Origin: Lichenostomus cassidix
Taxonomy: Eukaryota; Chordata; Aves; Passeriformes; Meliphagidae
Reading direction: 5' to 3'
DNA: 64,000 nucleotides
NCBI GenBank assembly: GCA_008360975.2
Contig: VLJF02000033.1
Span: 3,224,001 to 3,288,000, forward strand
Of this stretch, positions 17,118 through 29,061 are shown piece after piece; the first letter of the stretch is position 1, and the number at the start of each line of letters is the position of its first letter. The notes beneath the pieces are model-generated. The model made no database searches. It saw only the letters and a program-made list of their open reading frames with translations, and was not told where the DNA came from. The translations under genes and the position numbers were made by a program.

Positions 17118-20100
17118 CTGGAATTGGGGAAAAAACGGGGAAAAAAGGGAGTTAGGGACGGGAAATGGGGAAAAAACCTGAAAAAATGGGGAAAATCGGT
17201 GAAAAAATGGGGAAAATCGGTGAAAAAATGGAGAAAATTGGCGAAAAATGGAGAAAATTGGCGAAAAAATGGGAAAAAAACGGTGAAAAAATGGGGAAAA
17301 TCAGAGAAAAAATGGGGAAAATCGGTGAAAAAATGGGGAAAATGGGTGAAAAAATGGGGAAAATTGGCGAAAAAATGGGGAAAATCGATGAAAAAATGGA
17401 GAAAATTGGCGAAAAAATGGGGAAAGTCAGTGAAAAAATGGGGAAAAACGGTGAAAAAATGGGGAAAATCAGTGAAAAAATGGGGAAAAACGGCGAAAAA
17501 ATGGGGAAATCGGTGAAAAAATGGGGAAATCTTCAAAAAAAATGGGATTTAGGGTATGGAGAAATACCAAAAACTGGGAAAATCAAAAAAAAAGGGAATT
17601 AGGGACGGGAAATGGGGAAAATAGGGACTGACGAAGCCAGGAGAGCCGCGGGAGCTGGGAGAGCTCTGGGAACGGGGAAAAAATGGGGAAAAATGGGAAA
17701 AAACGGGAGTTAGGGACGGGAAATGGGGAAAAAACCCGAAAAAATGGGGAAAAACGGCTAAAAAATGGGGAAAATCGGTGAAAAAATGGGGAAAAAAAGG
17801 TGAAAAAATGGGGACAATCAGAGAAAAAATGAGAAAAATCAGAGAAAAAATGGGAAAAATCGGCGAAAAAATGGGGAAAATGGGTGAAAAAATGGGGAAA
17901 ATGGGTGAAAAAATGGGGAAAATCGGTGAAAAATGGGGAAAAAACCGAAAAAATGGGAAGAATCCCTGAAAAAATTGGAAAAATCCCTGAAAAATGGGGA
18001 AAATCAGAGAAAAAATGGGAAAAATCGGTGAAAAAATGGGGAAAAACAGCGAAAAAATTAGAAAAATCCCTGAAAAATGGGGAAAATCCCCCCAAAAAAA
18101 GGGGAAAATCCCAAAAAAATGGGTAAAATCCCCCCAAAAATGGGAGTTAGTGGATAGGGAAACCCAAAATGGGTCTGACAGAGCCAGGAGAGCTCTGGGA
18201 ATTCGGGAAAAAATGGGAAAAATTTTTAAAAAATGGGAGTTAGGGTGGGAAATGGGGAAAAAACCAAAATTCGGGAGAGAAAATGGGAAAAATCGGTGAA
18301 AAAATGGAGAAAATCAGCGAAAAAAATGGAGAAAATCGGAGAAAAAATGGGGAAAATTGACAAAAAAATGGGAGTTAGAGGAGCAAGGAAACCCTAAAAC
18401 TGGGAAAATTTTTTAAAAAACGGGAATTATTGGCAGGGGGGGGATGAGGGAAACGGGGAAAAAACTGAAGAAATGGGGAAAATCTGCAAAAAAATGGGGA
18501 AAATCAGTGAAAAAATGGGAAAAATCAGTGAAAAAATGGGGAAAAACAGCGAAAAAATTAGAAAAATCCCTGAAAAATGGGGAAAATCGCCCAAAAAATG
18601 GGGAAAATCCCCCAAATAATGGGAGTTAGAGGTCAGGGAAACCCAAAATGGGTCTGACAGAGCTGGGAGAGCTCTGGGAATTCGGGAAAAAATGGGAAAA
18701 AATGGGAAAAAATGGGAGTTGGGGTGGGAAATGGGGAAAAAACCCAAAATTCGGGAGAGAGAATGGGAAAAATGGGCGAAAAAATGGGGAAAAATGGGGA
18801 AAATCCTCCAAAAAATGGAGAAAATCCTCCAAAAAATGGAGAAAATCCCCCCAAAAATGGGGAAAATCTATGAAAAATTGGGGAATATTGCCCAAAAAAT
18901 GGGGAAAATCGGCGAAAAAATGGGGAAAATCCTCCAAAAAATGGGATTTAGGGTATGGAGAAATAGGAAAAATTGGGAAAATGCAAAAAAAAGGGAATTT
19001 GGGGCGGGAAATGGGGAAAATAGGGACTGAGAGAGCCAAGAGAGCCGCGGGAGCTGGGAGAGCTCTGGGAACGGGGAAAAAATGGGAAAAAATGGGAGTT
19101 AGGGACGGGAAATGGGGAAAAAAACCCGAAAAAATGGGAAAAATCGGCGAAAAAATGGGGAAAATCGGTGAAAAAATGGGAAAATCGACGAAAAAATGGA
19201 GAAAATCAGAGAAAAAAAAGAGAAAAAACGGTGAAAAAATGGGAAAAAAACGGTGAAAAAATGGGGAAAAACAGCGAAAAAATGAGAAAAATCAGAGAAA
19301 AAATGGAGAAAACCGGCGAAAAAATTAGAAAAATCACTGAAAAAATGGGGAAAATCGGTGGAAAAATGGGGAAAATCAGTGAAAAAATGGAGAAAATCAG
19401 TGAAAAAATGGAGAAAATGGGTGAAAAAATTAGAAAAATCCCTGAAAAAATGGGGAAAATCCCCCAAAAAATGGGAGTTAGAGGTCAGGGAAACCCAAAA
19501 TGGGTCTGACAGAGCTGGGAGAGCCACGGGAGCTGGGAGAGCTCTGGGAATTGGGGAAAAAAATTGGAAAAATTAAAAAAAAATGGGAGTTGGGGTGGGA
19601 AATGGGGAAAAAACCCCGAAATTTGGGGAGAATCCCCGAAAAGATGGGAAAAATCGGTGAAAAAATGGAGTTAGGGGAGGAGAAAATGCCAAAAATAGGG
19701 GAAAATGCCCCAAAAAATGGGATTTAGGGAGCAGGAAATACCGAAAATAGGGAAAAATCGTGAAAAAATGGGAATTGGGGTGTGGAGAAATAGGGAAAAC
19801 AGGGAAAATCCCAAAAAATGGTGAAAATCCCCCAAAAAAATGGGGAAAATCCCCGAAAAAATGGGGAAAATCCCCGAAAAAATGGGATTTAGGGTATGGA
19901 GAAATACCAAAAATAGGGAAAATCCAAAAACCCGGGAATTTAGGATGGGAAAATACTGAAAATAAGGACTGACAGAGCCGGGAGAGCCCTGGGAGGGAGA
20001 GAATTCCAGAAAAAAACGGGAATTCGGGGCGGGAAATGGGGAAAAAACCCAAAATTTGGGGAGAATCCCCGAAAAAACGGGAAAAATCGGCGAAAAAATG

Positions 20101-21060
20101 GAGAAAATCGGCCAAAAAATGGGGAAAATCCCTGAAAAAATGGGAAAAATCCTGAAAAAAATGGCAGTTTGGGGAGTGGAGAAATAGCAAAAAGTGGGAA
20201 AATTAAAAAAACCAGGAATTAGGGGCAGGAAATGGGGAAAAAACTGAAAAAATGGGGAAAATCCCCCAAAAAAGGGAGAAAATTGGTGAAAAACTGGGAG
20301 CTAGGGGGGCAGAAAATAGCAAAAAAAGGGGAAATCCTGGGGAAAAAAAGGGATTTAGGGGGGTGGGGAATGCCAAAAATGGGGAAAATAAAAAAAAAAA
20401 GGGAATAAGGGGCAGGAAATGGGGAAAAAACCTGAAAAAAATGGGGAAAATCAGCCAAAAAATGGGGAAAATCAGTGAAAAAAGGGAGAAAATCCTCAAA
20501 AAAATGGGAGTTTGGGGAGTGGAGTAATAGCAAAAAGTGGGAAAATTAAAAAAACCAGGAATTAGGGGCAGGAAATGGGGAAAAAACTGAAAAAATGGGG
20601 AAAATCGGCCAAAAAATAGGGAAAATCCCTGAAAAAATGGGAAAAATTCCTGAAAAATTGGGGAAAATCCCTGAAAAAATGGGGAAAATCCCGGAAAAAA
20701 TGGGAATTCGGGGTGGGAAATGCTGGAAATAGGGAAAAACCTGAAAAAAGGGGGAAAATTCCAGAAAAAAACTGGGAATGAGGGATGGGGAGTGCAGGAA
20801 ATTGGGAATTTTTTCTAAAAAATGGGAAAAATCCCTAAAAAAATCCTGGGAATTCAGGGTGGGGAATGGAGAAAACCCCAAAAAATGGGAAAAATAATCA
20901 AAAAAAGGGAGTTAAGGAGGCAGAAAACACCAAAAATAGGGAAAATCCTGAAAAAAAAATGGGAATTAGGGGTGGGGAGTGCTGGGAATGGGGAAAAATG
21001 GGGAAAAAAAGGGAAAAAAATATGGAAAAAATGGGAAAAATCTTGAAAAAAGGGGAAAAA
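17118..21060 (-). repeat. intron part 1, GGGGAAAATCGGTGAAAAAAT minisatellite
   Basis: About 4 kb of purine-rich tandem repeat on the plus strand (GGGGAAAATCGGTGAAAAAA). Longer units contain GGGAGTTAGGGACGGGAAAT and carry the exon-edge copies. In gene sense it is a very long pyrimidine-rich tract (TTTTTCACCGATTTTCCCC) leading towards the acceptor at 17118, so branch point and polypyrimidine signals are repeated many times. Confidence 0.88.
17629..19989 (-). repeat. six truncated copies of an exon 5' edge (decoy 3' splice sites)
   Basis: Copies of the 5' edge of the GSPGSRG exon at about 17629-17665, 18171-18194, 18651-18674, 19026-19064, 19504-19544 and 19968-19989. On the plus strand they share GAGCCGCGGGAGCTGGGAGA or a shortened form (ACAGAGCTGGGAGAGCTCTG). 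In gene sense they read CCAGAGCTCTCCC, where the live exon has CCAGGGCTCTCCC, so most keep the AG but have lost the leading GG. All lack the 3' two thirds of the exon. Confidence 0.85.
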
Positions 21061-22439
21061 AAATCTCCCAAAAAATGGGAGTTAAGAGGTGGGAAATGCC
21101 AAAAATAGGGAAAATCCCCAAAGTGAAGGAATTTGGGGTAAATCAATGGAATTTTGGGAAAAAAATCCATGGAATTTTCAGGGAAAAATCCCCGGAATTT
21201 TGGGGGAAAATTCCCAGAAAATGGATGGAATTCAGGGAAAAAAAAAATCCATGGAATTTAGGGTAAATCTCCAGAATTTTCATGGAAATCCATGGAATTT
21301 TGGGGAGAAAATCGATGGAAAAATCAATGGAATTTAGGGTAAATTGATGGAATTTTGGGGAAAAAAATCAATGGAAAAATCGATGGAAAAATTGATGGAA
21401 AAGTCAATGGAATTTGGGGTAAATCCTTGGAATTTTCGGGGTAAATCCCTGGAATTTTGGGGGGAAAAAAAAACCCAGAAATTCCCCAAAATTCCCAGAA
21501 ATTTTAAAAAAAAAATCCCAAAAATTCCCAGAAATTCCTGGAAATTCAGAGAAATTCCAAGAAATTTTTTAAAAATCCCAGAAATTCCCAAAAATTCCGG
21601 AAAACTGAAGAGAAATTCCCCAAAATTCACAGAAACTCCCAAAAATTTCCAGAAATTCCCCAAAATTCAAAAAAATTCCAAAAAAATGTTTAAAAATTCC
21701 CCAAAAATTCCCCAGAAATTCTCCAGAAATTCCTGAAAATTTAAGAGAAATTCCCCAAAATTCATATAAATTCCTGGAAATTCCCAGAAATTCCCAGGAA
21801 TTCCTGAAAATTTAAGAGAAATTCCCCAAAATTTACAGAAATTCCTGGGAATTCCCAGAAATTCAAAAAAATTCTCAAAATGTCAAAAAAAATCCCAGAA
21901 ATTCCTCAGAAATTCCCAAAATTCCTCAGAAATTCCCGGAAATTCCAAAAAATTCTCAAAAATTCCAAAATATTCCCAGAAATTCCTGAAAATTTAAAAG
22001 AAATTCCCCAAAATTCCCAGAAATTCCCAAAAAATTCCTAAAAATTCCCCAAAATTCAAAAATTCCCAGAAATTCCTCAGAAATTCCTGAAAATTTAAGA
22101 GAAATTCAAAATTACAGAAATTCCTGGAAATTCTAAGAAATTCCCAGAAATTCTGGAAAATGAAAGAGAAATTCCCAGAAATTTACAGAAATTCCCGAAA
22201 TTCCCAGAAATTCCAAAAAATCCCCAAAAATTCAAAAAAATTCCCAAAAAATTCCAAAAAAATTCCCAAAAATTCCCAAAAATTCAAAAAAATTCCCAGA
22301 AATTCCTCAGAAATTCCCAGAAATTCCCAGAAATTCAAAAAAATTCCCCAAAATTAAAAAAAATTTTCCCAAAAATTCCCCAAAAACTCCCAAAAATTCC
22401 CAAAAAATCCCCAAAATTCCCAAAATTCCAGAGACTCAC
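21061..22439 (-). repeat. intron part 2, GGAATTTT/AATTCCCAGAAATTCC minisatellite
   Basis: From 21120 to about 21470 units contain ATGGAATTTTGGGG and ATCCATGGAATTT; from 21470 on, AATTCCCAGAAATTCCTGAA units. A different repeat family from the neighbouring 17118-21060 block in the same intron. No exon seen. Confidence 0.85.
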
Positions 22440-22493
22440 AGCTGGCCCAGGAGGTCCTGCAGGTCCTTCATTCCCTTTCAATCCTCCTCCTCC
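22440..22493 (-). CDS. COL11A2: COL11A2 helix exon GGGGLKGNEGPAGPPGPA
   Basis: A 54-bp exon with acceptor CCCCACAG and donor GTGAGT. It encodes GGGGLKGNEGPAGPPGPA. The first triplet is G-G-G, with Gly at both X and Y, so four Gly residues open the exon. This is unusual but keeps the register. LKGNEGP is a shared type V/XI signature. It is separated from the previous exon by an 86-bp intron (22494-22579), one of the two smallest here. Confidence 0.94.
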
Positions 22494-22579
22494 CTGTGGG
22501 GAAAAAAAATCCAATTTTTTTGAGGAAAAATCCCAAAATTCGGGAATTTTCTGGGAATTTTTTTGGGATTTTAGCTCAC

Positions 22580-22669
22580 GGGAGTTCCTGGAATTCCTCT
22601 TTCTCCTGGAAATCCTCGAAATCCTGGAGCTCCGTCTTTGCCCGGGGGGCCTGGGGGGCCTGGCTCGCC
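22580..22669 (-). CDS. COL11A2: COL11A2 helix exon ([13 protein letters not shown]...GIPGTP), 90 bp
   Basis: A 90-bp exon of 30 residues. It starts [16 protein letters not shown], then FRGFPGERG, and ends IPGTP. The acceptor is GATTTTAG and the donor GTGAGC. A 90-bp helix exon fits the type V/XI subfamily, and the FRGFPGERG(I/L)PG segment is conserved there. Gly-X-Y is unbroken. Confidence 0.93.
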
Positions 22670-24044
22670 CTAAAATCACCCCAAAATCACATTTTTACCC
22701 CAAAAATCAGATTTTCAACCCCAAAAATCTAAAGTTTTCACCCAAAAATCCACATTTTCAAACAAAAAACCTGAAGTTTTCATCCCAAAATCCACATTTT
22801 CAACCCAAAAATCCACATTTTTCACCCCAAAATCCCAATTTTCACCCCAAAACCCAACATTTTCATCCCTATTTTTCCCCCAAATCCACATTTGCAAACA
22901 AAATTCCACATTTTAACCCCAAAAATCCCAATTTTCACCCCAAAATCCACATTTTCAAACAAAAAAACTAAAGTTTTCATCCCAAAATCCACATTTTCAC
23001 CCCAAAAATGCACTTTTTCACCCCAATAATCCCAATTTTCACCCCAAAATTCCCAATTTTGACCCTAAAATCCCAATTTTTACCCCAAAAATCCGTATTT
23101 TCACCCAAAAATCCACATTTTCACCCCAAAATCCCAATTTTCACCCAAAAATCTCAATTTTCATCCCAAAAATCCCAATTTTCACCCCAAAATCCACATT
23201 TTCACTCAATAAAAATCCACATTTTCAAACAAAAAACTAAATTTTTCACCCAAAATCCACATTTTTACCCCAAAAATCTAAACATTTCACCCAAAAATCC
23301 TCATTTTCACCCCAAAAATCCACATTTTTACCCCAAAAATCCATTTTCACCCAAAAATCCACATTTTCACCCCAAAAATCCACATTTTCACCCCATAAAT
23401 CACATTTTCACCCCAAAACCCAAATTTTCACCTCAAAATCCACATTTTCACCAAAAAATCCACATTTTCACCCCAAAAATCCACATTTTTACCCAAAATT
23501 CCCAATTTTAGCCCCAAAATCCACATTTTTACCCCAAAACTAAAGTTTTAACCCCAAAATCCCAATTTTCATCCCAAAAATCCACATTTTTACCCCAAAA
23601 ATCTAAAGTTTTTACCCCCAAAAATCCCCATTTTCACCCCAAAAATCCCAATTTTCACCCCAAAAATCCCAATTTTAGCCCCAAAATCCACATTTTCACC
23701 CCAAAAATCCCCATTTTCACCCAAGAATCCCAATTTTCACCCCAAAATTCCCAATTTTCACCCCAAAATTCCCAATTTTCACCCCAAAAATCCACATTTT
23801 CACCCCAAAAATCCCAATTTTCACCCCAAAAATCCCAATTTTCACCCCAAAAAAAGGGGATTTTTGGGTTTTTTTGGGGATTTTTGGGGGTTTTTGGGGA
23901 TTTTTTTGGGGTTTTTTGGGGTTTTTTGGGGTTTTTTGGGGGTTTTTTGGGGGTTTTTAGAGTTTTTTGGCTCCAGAATTTTCCCGAATTTCCGGAATTT
24001 TCGGGATTTTTCCAGAATTTTCCGGAATTTTCCAGAACTCTCAC
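22670..24044 (-). repeat. intron, CCACATTTTCACCCCAAAAATC minisatellite
   Basis: From 22680 to about 23855 it is ATTTTCACCCCAAAAATCC repeat. At about 23856 it switches abruptly to GGGGATTTTTGGGG on the plus strand, so base skew flips inside the intron, about 190 bp from the exon. No exon seen. Confidence 0.86.
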
Positions 24045-24152
24045 CTTGGCTCCATCCTTGCCGCTCTGGCCGGTCAGTCCCTGCTCGCCGGGGGGTCCTG
24101 GGGGGCCGGGGTGACCGCGGTCACCCAGCGGGCCTGACTCGCCTGAGGGACC
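24045..24152 (-). CDS. COL11A2: COL11A2 helix exon ([10 protein letters not shown]...GKDGAK)
   Basis: A 108-bp exon of 36 residues. It starts [16 protein letters not shown], then PPGPPGEQG, and ends [11 protein letters not shown]. The acceptor is AAATTTAG and the donor GTGAGA. It is the first complete exon of contig 1 in gene order and joins correctly to the GEPGPPG exon. Two truncated copies of its 5' half lie upstream (24627-24697 and 24992-25050). Confidence 0.94.
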
Positions 24153-24626
24153 CTAAATTTGGGAAATTTTGGGAAATTTTGGGAATTTGGGGGTTGGGGA
24201 TTTTTCTGGGATTTTTTGGGATTTTTTTTTTATTTTTAAAGATTTTTTTTTGGATTTTTAAAGATTTTTTTGGTGATTTTTGAGGATTTTTCAGAGATTT
24301 TTTGGAAGATTTTGAAGAGATTTTTTTGGGGGTTTTTTGAGATTTTTTTAGATTTTTGGGGGATTTTTTTTGGATTTTTTGGAGATTTTTAAAGATTTTT
24401 TTGGGATTTTTTGGGGATTGTTTGGGATTTTTGGGGGGATTTTGAGATTTTTTAAACAATTTTGGGGATTTTTTGAGATTTTTGGGATTTTGCTGGAGAT
24501 TTTTTAGATTTTTTTTGACATTTTTTGGGGATTTTTAAAAGATTTTTTGGAGATTTTTGAAGATTTTTTTGGCATTTTTAAAGATTTTTTTGGGATTTTT
24601 TGGAATTTTTTGGGATTTTTGGGGAT

Positions 24627-24697
24627 TGCTCTCCGGGGGGTCCTGGGGGGCAGCAGTGACCGCGGTCACCCAGCGGGCCTGATTCGCCTGAGGGACC
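24627..24697 (-). pseudogene. truncated, mutated copy of the GPSGESG exon
   Basis: About 71 bp matching the 5' two thirds of the exon 24045-24152, with the same TTTAG acceptor. In gene sense the frame starts [14 protein letters not shown], then diverges ([10 protein letters not shown]), so the Gly-X-Y register is broken, and it runs into intron repeat without a donor. It is a fossil exon fragment carried by tandem duplication. Confidence 0.9.
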
Positions 24698-24991
24698 CTA
24701 AATTTGGGAAATTTGGGAAATTTAGGGATTGGGAATTTTTTGGGATTTTTTTGGGATTTTTTGGGATTTTTTGGGGATTTTTTGGGGATTTAAAAAGATT
24801 TTTTGCAATTTTTTTTTTTGATTTTTTGAGATTTTTTTTTTGGATCTTTTAAAATATTTTTGGGATTTTTGGAGGTTTTTTTGGGGGGATTTTTTTAGAT
24901 TTTTTTGGATTTTATCGGGATTTTTTTTGGGAATTTTTTGGGGATTTTTTTGGATTTTTTGGGGGATATTTTGGGGATTTTGTTTGAGGAG

Positions 24992-25050
24992 CTCCTGGGG
25001 GGGCCGGGGTGACCGCGTTCTCCCAGGGGGCCTGATTCACCTGAGGGACC
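24992..25050 (-). pseudogene. second truncated copy of the GPSGESG exon, frameshifted
   Basis: About 59 bp matching the 5' half of the same exon, with acceptor TTTTAG. The frame [18 protein letters not shown] is intact to that point; a C-run of seven where the live exon has six then shifts the frame, and no donor follows. It encodes GERGHPG where the live exon has GDRGHPG. From memory ERG is the usual type V/XI residue, so the fragment may keep the ancestral state. Confidence 0.9.
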
Positions 25051-26204
25051 CTAAAATTTGGGAATTTGGGAAATTTTGGGAATTTGGGGGTTTTGGGGAT
25101 GTTTGGGGATTTTTTTTGGATTTTTAAAGATTTTTTTAAGGTTTTTTGGGGATTTTTTGGAGATTTTTAAAGATATTTTTCTGATTTTTGGAGATTTTTT
25201 TGGGATTTTTTGACTATTTTTTAAAATAATTTGGGGGATTTTTTAGGTTTTAAAAAATTTTTTTGATTTTTTGGGGATTTTTTTGAGTTTTTTTGAGATT
25301 TTTGGGGATTTTTTGGGGATTTTTTGGGGTTTTGTTTGGATTTTTTTGGGGGATTTTTTTGCGATTTTTGGGGATTTTTTTGGGATTTTTTGGGGATTTT
25401 TTTTGGAATTTTTGGATTTTTTTGGGATTTTTTGGGGGATTTTTTTTCGGGATTTTTGGGATTATTTTGGGGATTTATTTGTGATTTTTGAGATTTTTTT
25501 GGGAATTTTTTTAGGTTTTTGGGGATTTTTTGGGGATATTTTTGGGGGTGTTTTTGGGGATTTTTTTGTTTTTTGGGGATTTTTTTTCGTTTTTTTGAGA
25601 TTTTTGGGGATTTTTTGGAGATTTTGTGAGATTTTTTGGGGGATTTTTTGAGATTTTTTGGGATTTTTGGGGATTTTTTGGGATTTTTTTGGATTTTTTT
25701 GGGGATTTTTTTTGGATTTTTTTGCAGATTTTTGAGATTTTTGGGGATTTTTTTGGATTTTTTGGGGATTTTTTTGGGATTTTCGGGGATTTTTTTGGGA
25801 TTTTTTGGGGATTTTTTGGGAATTTTTGCTGAATTTTGGGGATTTTTGGGGATTTTTTGGGATTTTTTGAGGATTTTTTGGGGATTTTTAAAGATTTTTT
25901 TGGGATTTTTTTTTTAGATTTTTTTGGGATTTTTGAGATTTTTTGTTTTTATTTTTGGGGGAATTTTTGGGTTTTTTTTTTTGTTTTTTTTATTTTTATT
26001 TTTTTGGGGATTCTTTTGGATTTTTTGGGATTTTTTAATAATTTTTGGAGATTTTTTTGAGATTTTTGGGGATTTTTAGGGATTTTTTGGGGAATTTTTG
26101 GGGATTTTTGGGGATTTTTGGGGATTTTTTGGGGATTTTTTTTTTATTTTTTAGATTTTTTGGGGATTTTTTTGGGATTTTTGGGGATTTTTGGGGATTT
26201 TTTT

Positions 26205-26704
26205 NNNNNNNNNNNNNNNNNNNNNNNNNNNNNNNNNNNNNNNNNNNNNNNNNNNNNNNNNNNNNNNNNNNNNNNNNNNNNNNNNNNNNNNNNNNNNNNN
26301 NNNNNNNNNNNNNNNNNNNNNNNNNNNNNNNNNNNNNNNNNNNNNNNNNNNNNNNNNNNNNNNNNNNNNNNNNNNNNNNNNNNNNNNNNNNNNNNNNNNN
26401 NNNNNNNNNNNNNNNNNNNNNNNNNNNNNNNNNNNNNNNNNNNNNNNNNNNNNNNNNNNNNNNNNNNNNNNNNNNNNNNNNNNNNNNNNNNNNNNNNNNN
26501 NNNNNNNNNNNNNNNNNNNNNNNNNNNNNNNNNNNNNNNNNNNNNNNNNNNNNNNNNNNNNNNNNNNNNNNNNNNNNNNNNNNNNNNNNNNNNNNNNNNN
26601 NNNNNNNNNNNNNNNNNNNNNNNNNNNNNNNNNNNNNNNNNNNNNNNNNNNNNNNNNNNNNNNNNNNNNNNNNNNNNNNNNNNNNNNNNNNNNNNNNNNN
26701 NNNN
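26205..26704. other. assembly gap, 500 N
   Basis: Exactly 500 N, the same length as the other internal gap, so probably a placeholder of unknown true size. Gene strand switches from minus to plus across it, and protein position jumps from mid-helix to N-terminal. This is the point of the apparent mis-join. Confidence 0.97.
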
Positions 26705-29061
26705 ACTCCCCAAAATCCCCCAAATTTCCCCCCAAAATCCCCCAAAATCCTCCCCAAAAATCCCAAAAAACCCCAAAATCCTCCCCAAAAACCACCCAAA
26801 AATCCCCAAAATCCTCCCCAAAAATCCCCAAAATCCCCCAAAATCTTCCCCAAAAATCCCCCAAAATCCCCCTAAAATCACCCCAAAACCCCCAAAATCC
26901 TCCCCAAAATCCTCCCCAGAAATCCCCAAAATCCCCCAAAATCTTCCCCAAAAATCACCCAAAATCCCAAAAATCCCTGAAAATCCTCCCCCAAAATCCC
27001 AACCCCAAAACACCCCAAAATCCTGAAAATCCCGAAAATCCCCAAAATCCTCCCCAAAATCCCCCAAACAAACCCAAAAACCCCAAAATCCACAAAAACC
27101 CCAAAATCCTCCCCAAAACCTCCAAAATCCCAAAATCCTCCCCAAAATCAAAAAAATCCCCAAATCCTCCCCAAAATCTCAAAAAATCCCAAACCCAAAA
27201 CACCCCCAAAAGTCCCCCAAAATCCTCCCCCAAAATCCCCAAAACCCCAAATCCTCCCCAAAAATCCCAAAATCCTCCCCCAAAATCCCCAAACCCCCAA
27301 ATTCCCCCCAAATCCCCCATGAAAACCAAAAGAACCCCAAAATCTCCAAAATCACTGAAAAATCCCCAAAATCCCCCAAAATGCCCCAAATTTGTGTTTC
27401 CCAGGGTGACCTGCAGGAGCTGCTGCTGTTTCCCGGCTCAGCTGCTCCCCCTGGCGGCCAATGCGGGGTTTGCCCCCAATTTGGGCTCACTCCCCAAAGT
27501 TGCCCCCCCAAAATCACCCAAAATCCCCTAAAACCCCAAAAATTCCCAAAATTCCCAAATCCTCCCCAAAATCCTCCCAAAATTTCCCCCAAAATCCCCA
27601 AAATCCTCACCAAAAATAAAAAAAGTTCCCCAAAATCTCCCCAGAAAAACCCCAAATCCCCCCAAATTCCTCCAAACCACCCAAAACCCCCCAAATTTGG
27701 GGTTAACCTCCCCAGGCGGGCAATGTGGGGTTTGCCCCAAATTTGGGGTAACTCCCCAAAATCCCCCAAAAATCCCCCAAAATACTCCACAAAAATCTCA
27801 AAAATCCCCAAAATCCTCCCCAAAATCCTCCCCAAAAATCACCCCAAAATCCCCCCAAAACCCAAAAATCCCCAAAATCCTCCCAAAATCCCAAAATCCT
27901 CCCCAAAATCCCCCAAAACCCCAAATTCCCCCCAAAATACCCCCAAAATCCCCAAAAACCAAAAAAAACCCCAAAATCTCCAAAAACCCCAAAACCCAAA
28001 ATCCCCCAAAATTCCCCAAATTTCTTTCCCAGGGTGACCTGCAGGAGCTGCTGCTGTTTCCCGGCTCAGCTGCTCCCCCTGGCGGCCAATGCGGGATTTG
28101 CCCCCAATTTGGGCTAACTCCCCAAAATTCCCCCAAAAATCCCCCAAAATCCTCACCAAAAATCCCAAAAATTCCCCAAAATCCTCCCTTAAAAAACCCT
28201 TCAGAACCCCGAAATCCCCCCAAATTCCTTCCAAATCCTCCCCAAGATCCCCAAATTTGGATTTACTCCCCCAAATTCCTCCAAAAAACCCCTAGGATCC
28301 TCCGAAATCCCCCCTAAATCTACCCAAATTACCCCAAAATCCCCTTCAGGACCCCCAAAAATCACCCAAAAATCCCCAAAAACCAAAAAAACTCCCCAAA
28401 ATCCCCCAAAATTCCCCAAATTTGTGTTTCCCAGGGTGACCTGCAGGAGCTGCTGCTGTTTCCCGGCTCAGCTGCTCCCCCTGGCGGCCAATGCGGGATT
28501 TGCTCCGAATTTGGGCTAACTCCCCAAAATTCCCCCAAAAAACCCCCAAAATCCTCACCAAAAATCCCCTAAAATCCCCCCAAAAAACACCCAAATCCCC
28601 CCAAATTCCTCCAAACCACCCAAAACCCCCCTAATTTGGGGTTAACCTCCCCAGGTGGGCAATGTGGGGTTTGCCCCAAATTTGGGGTAACTCCCCAAAA
28701 TCCACCAAATCCCCAAAATCCCCCAAAATCCTCCAAATTCCCCAAAATACTCCACAAAATCTCAAAACCCCCAAAATCCTCCCCAAAATCACCCCAAAAT
28801 CCCCCAAAACCCAAAAATCCCCAAAAATTTTCCCCAAAATCACCCAAAACCCCAAAATCCTCCCCAAATCCAAAATCCTCCCAAAAATCCCCAAAACCCC
28901 AAATCCTCCCCAAAAATCCAAAATCCTCCCCAAAATCCCCAAACCCCCTCCCCCCCAAAATCCCCCCAAATCCCCCCAAATAAACCCAAAGAACCCCAAA
29001 ATCTCCAAAAATCCCCCAAAACACCCCAAAATCCCCAAAATCCCCCAAATTTCTTTCCCAG
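26705..29061 (+). repeat. intron, CCCCAAAATCCTCCCCAAAAATC minisatellite
   Basis: C/A-rich on the plus strand. It contains three long and two short copies of the 5' part of the following exon, listed separately. The first ~700 bases have no exon-like sequence, so upstream TSPN exons are not in this contig. Confidence 0.86.
27405..28690 (+). repeat. tandem truncated copies of the GDLQELLLFPG exon 5' part with acceptor
   Basis: Three copies of about 82 bp (27405-27486, 28033-28114, 28435-28516) match the first 25 or so codons of the exon at 29062, each behind TTTCCCAG. The shared coding part (QELLLFPGSAAPPGGQCG) is nearly identical in all four. The copies end in GGGCTAACT or GGGCTCACT where the live exon continues GGGGAGAAG, so they have no donor. 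Two shorter pieces (about 27711-27749 and 28651-28690) keep only the GGCGGCCAATG-like end behind CCTCCCCAG. Spacing between full copies is 628, 402 and 627 bp, suggesting a larger duplicated block. Confidence 0.9.

Larger units (their letters stand above)
24153..26204 (-). repeat. intron, GGGGATTTTTTTGGGATTTTT minisatellite
   Basis: G/T-rich on the plus strand throughout, ending in the 500-N gap. It contains two truncated exon copies, listed separately. No further intact exon is seen between 25050 and the gap. Confidence 0.86.
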
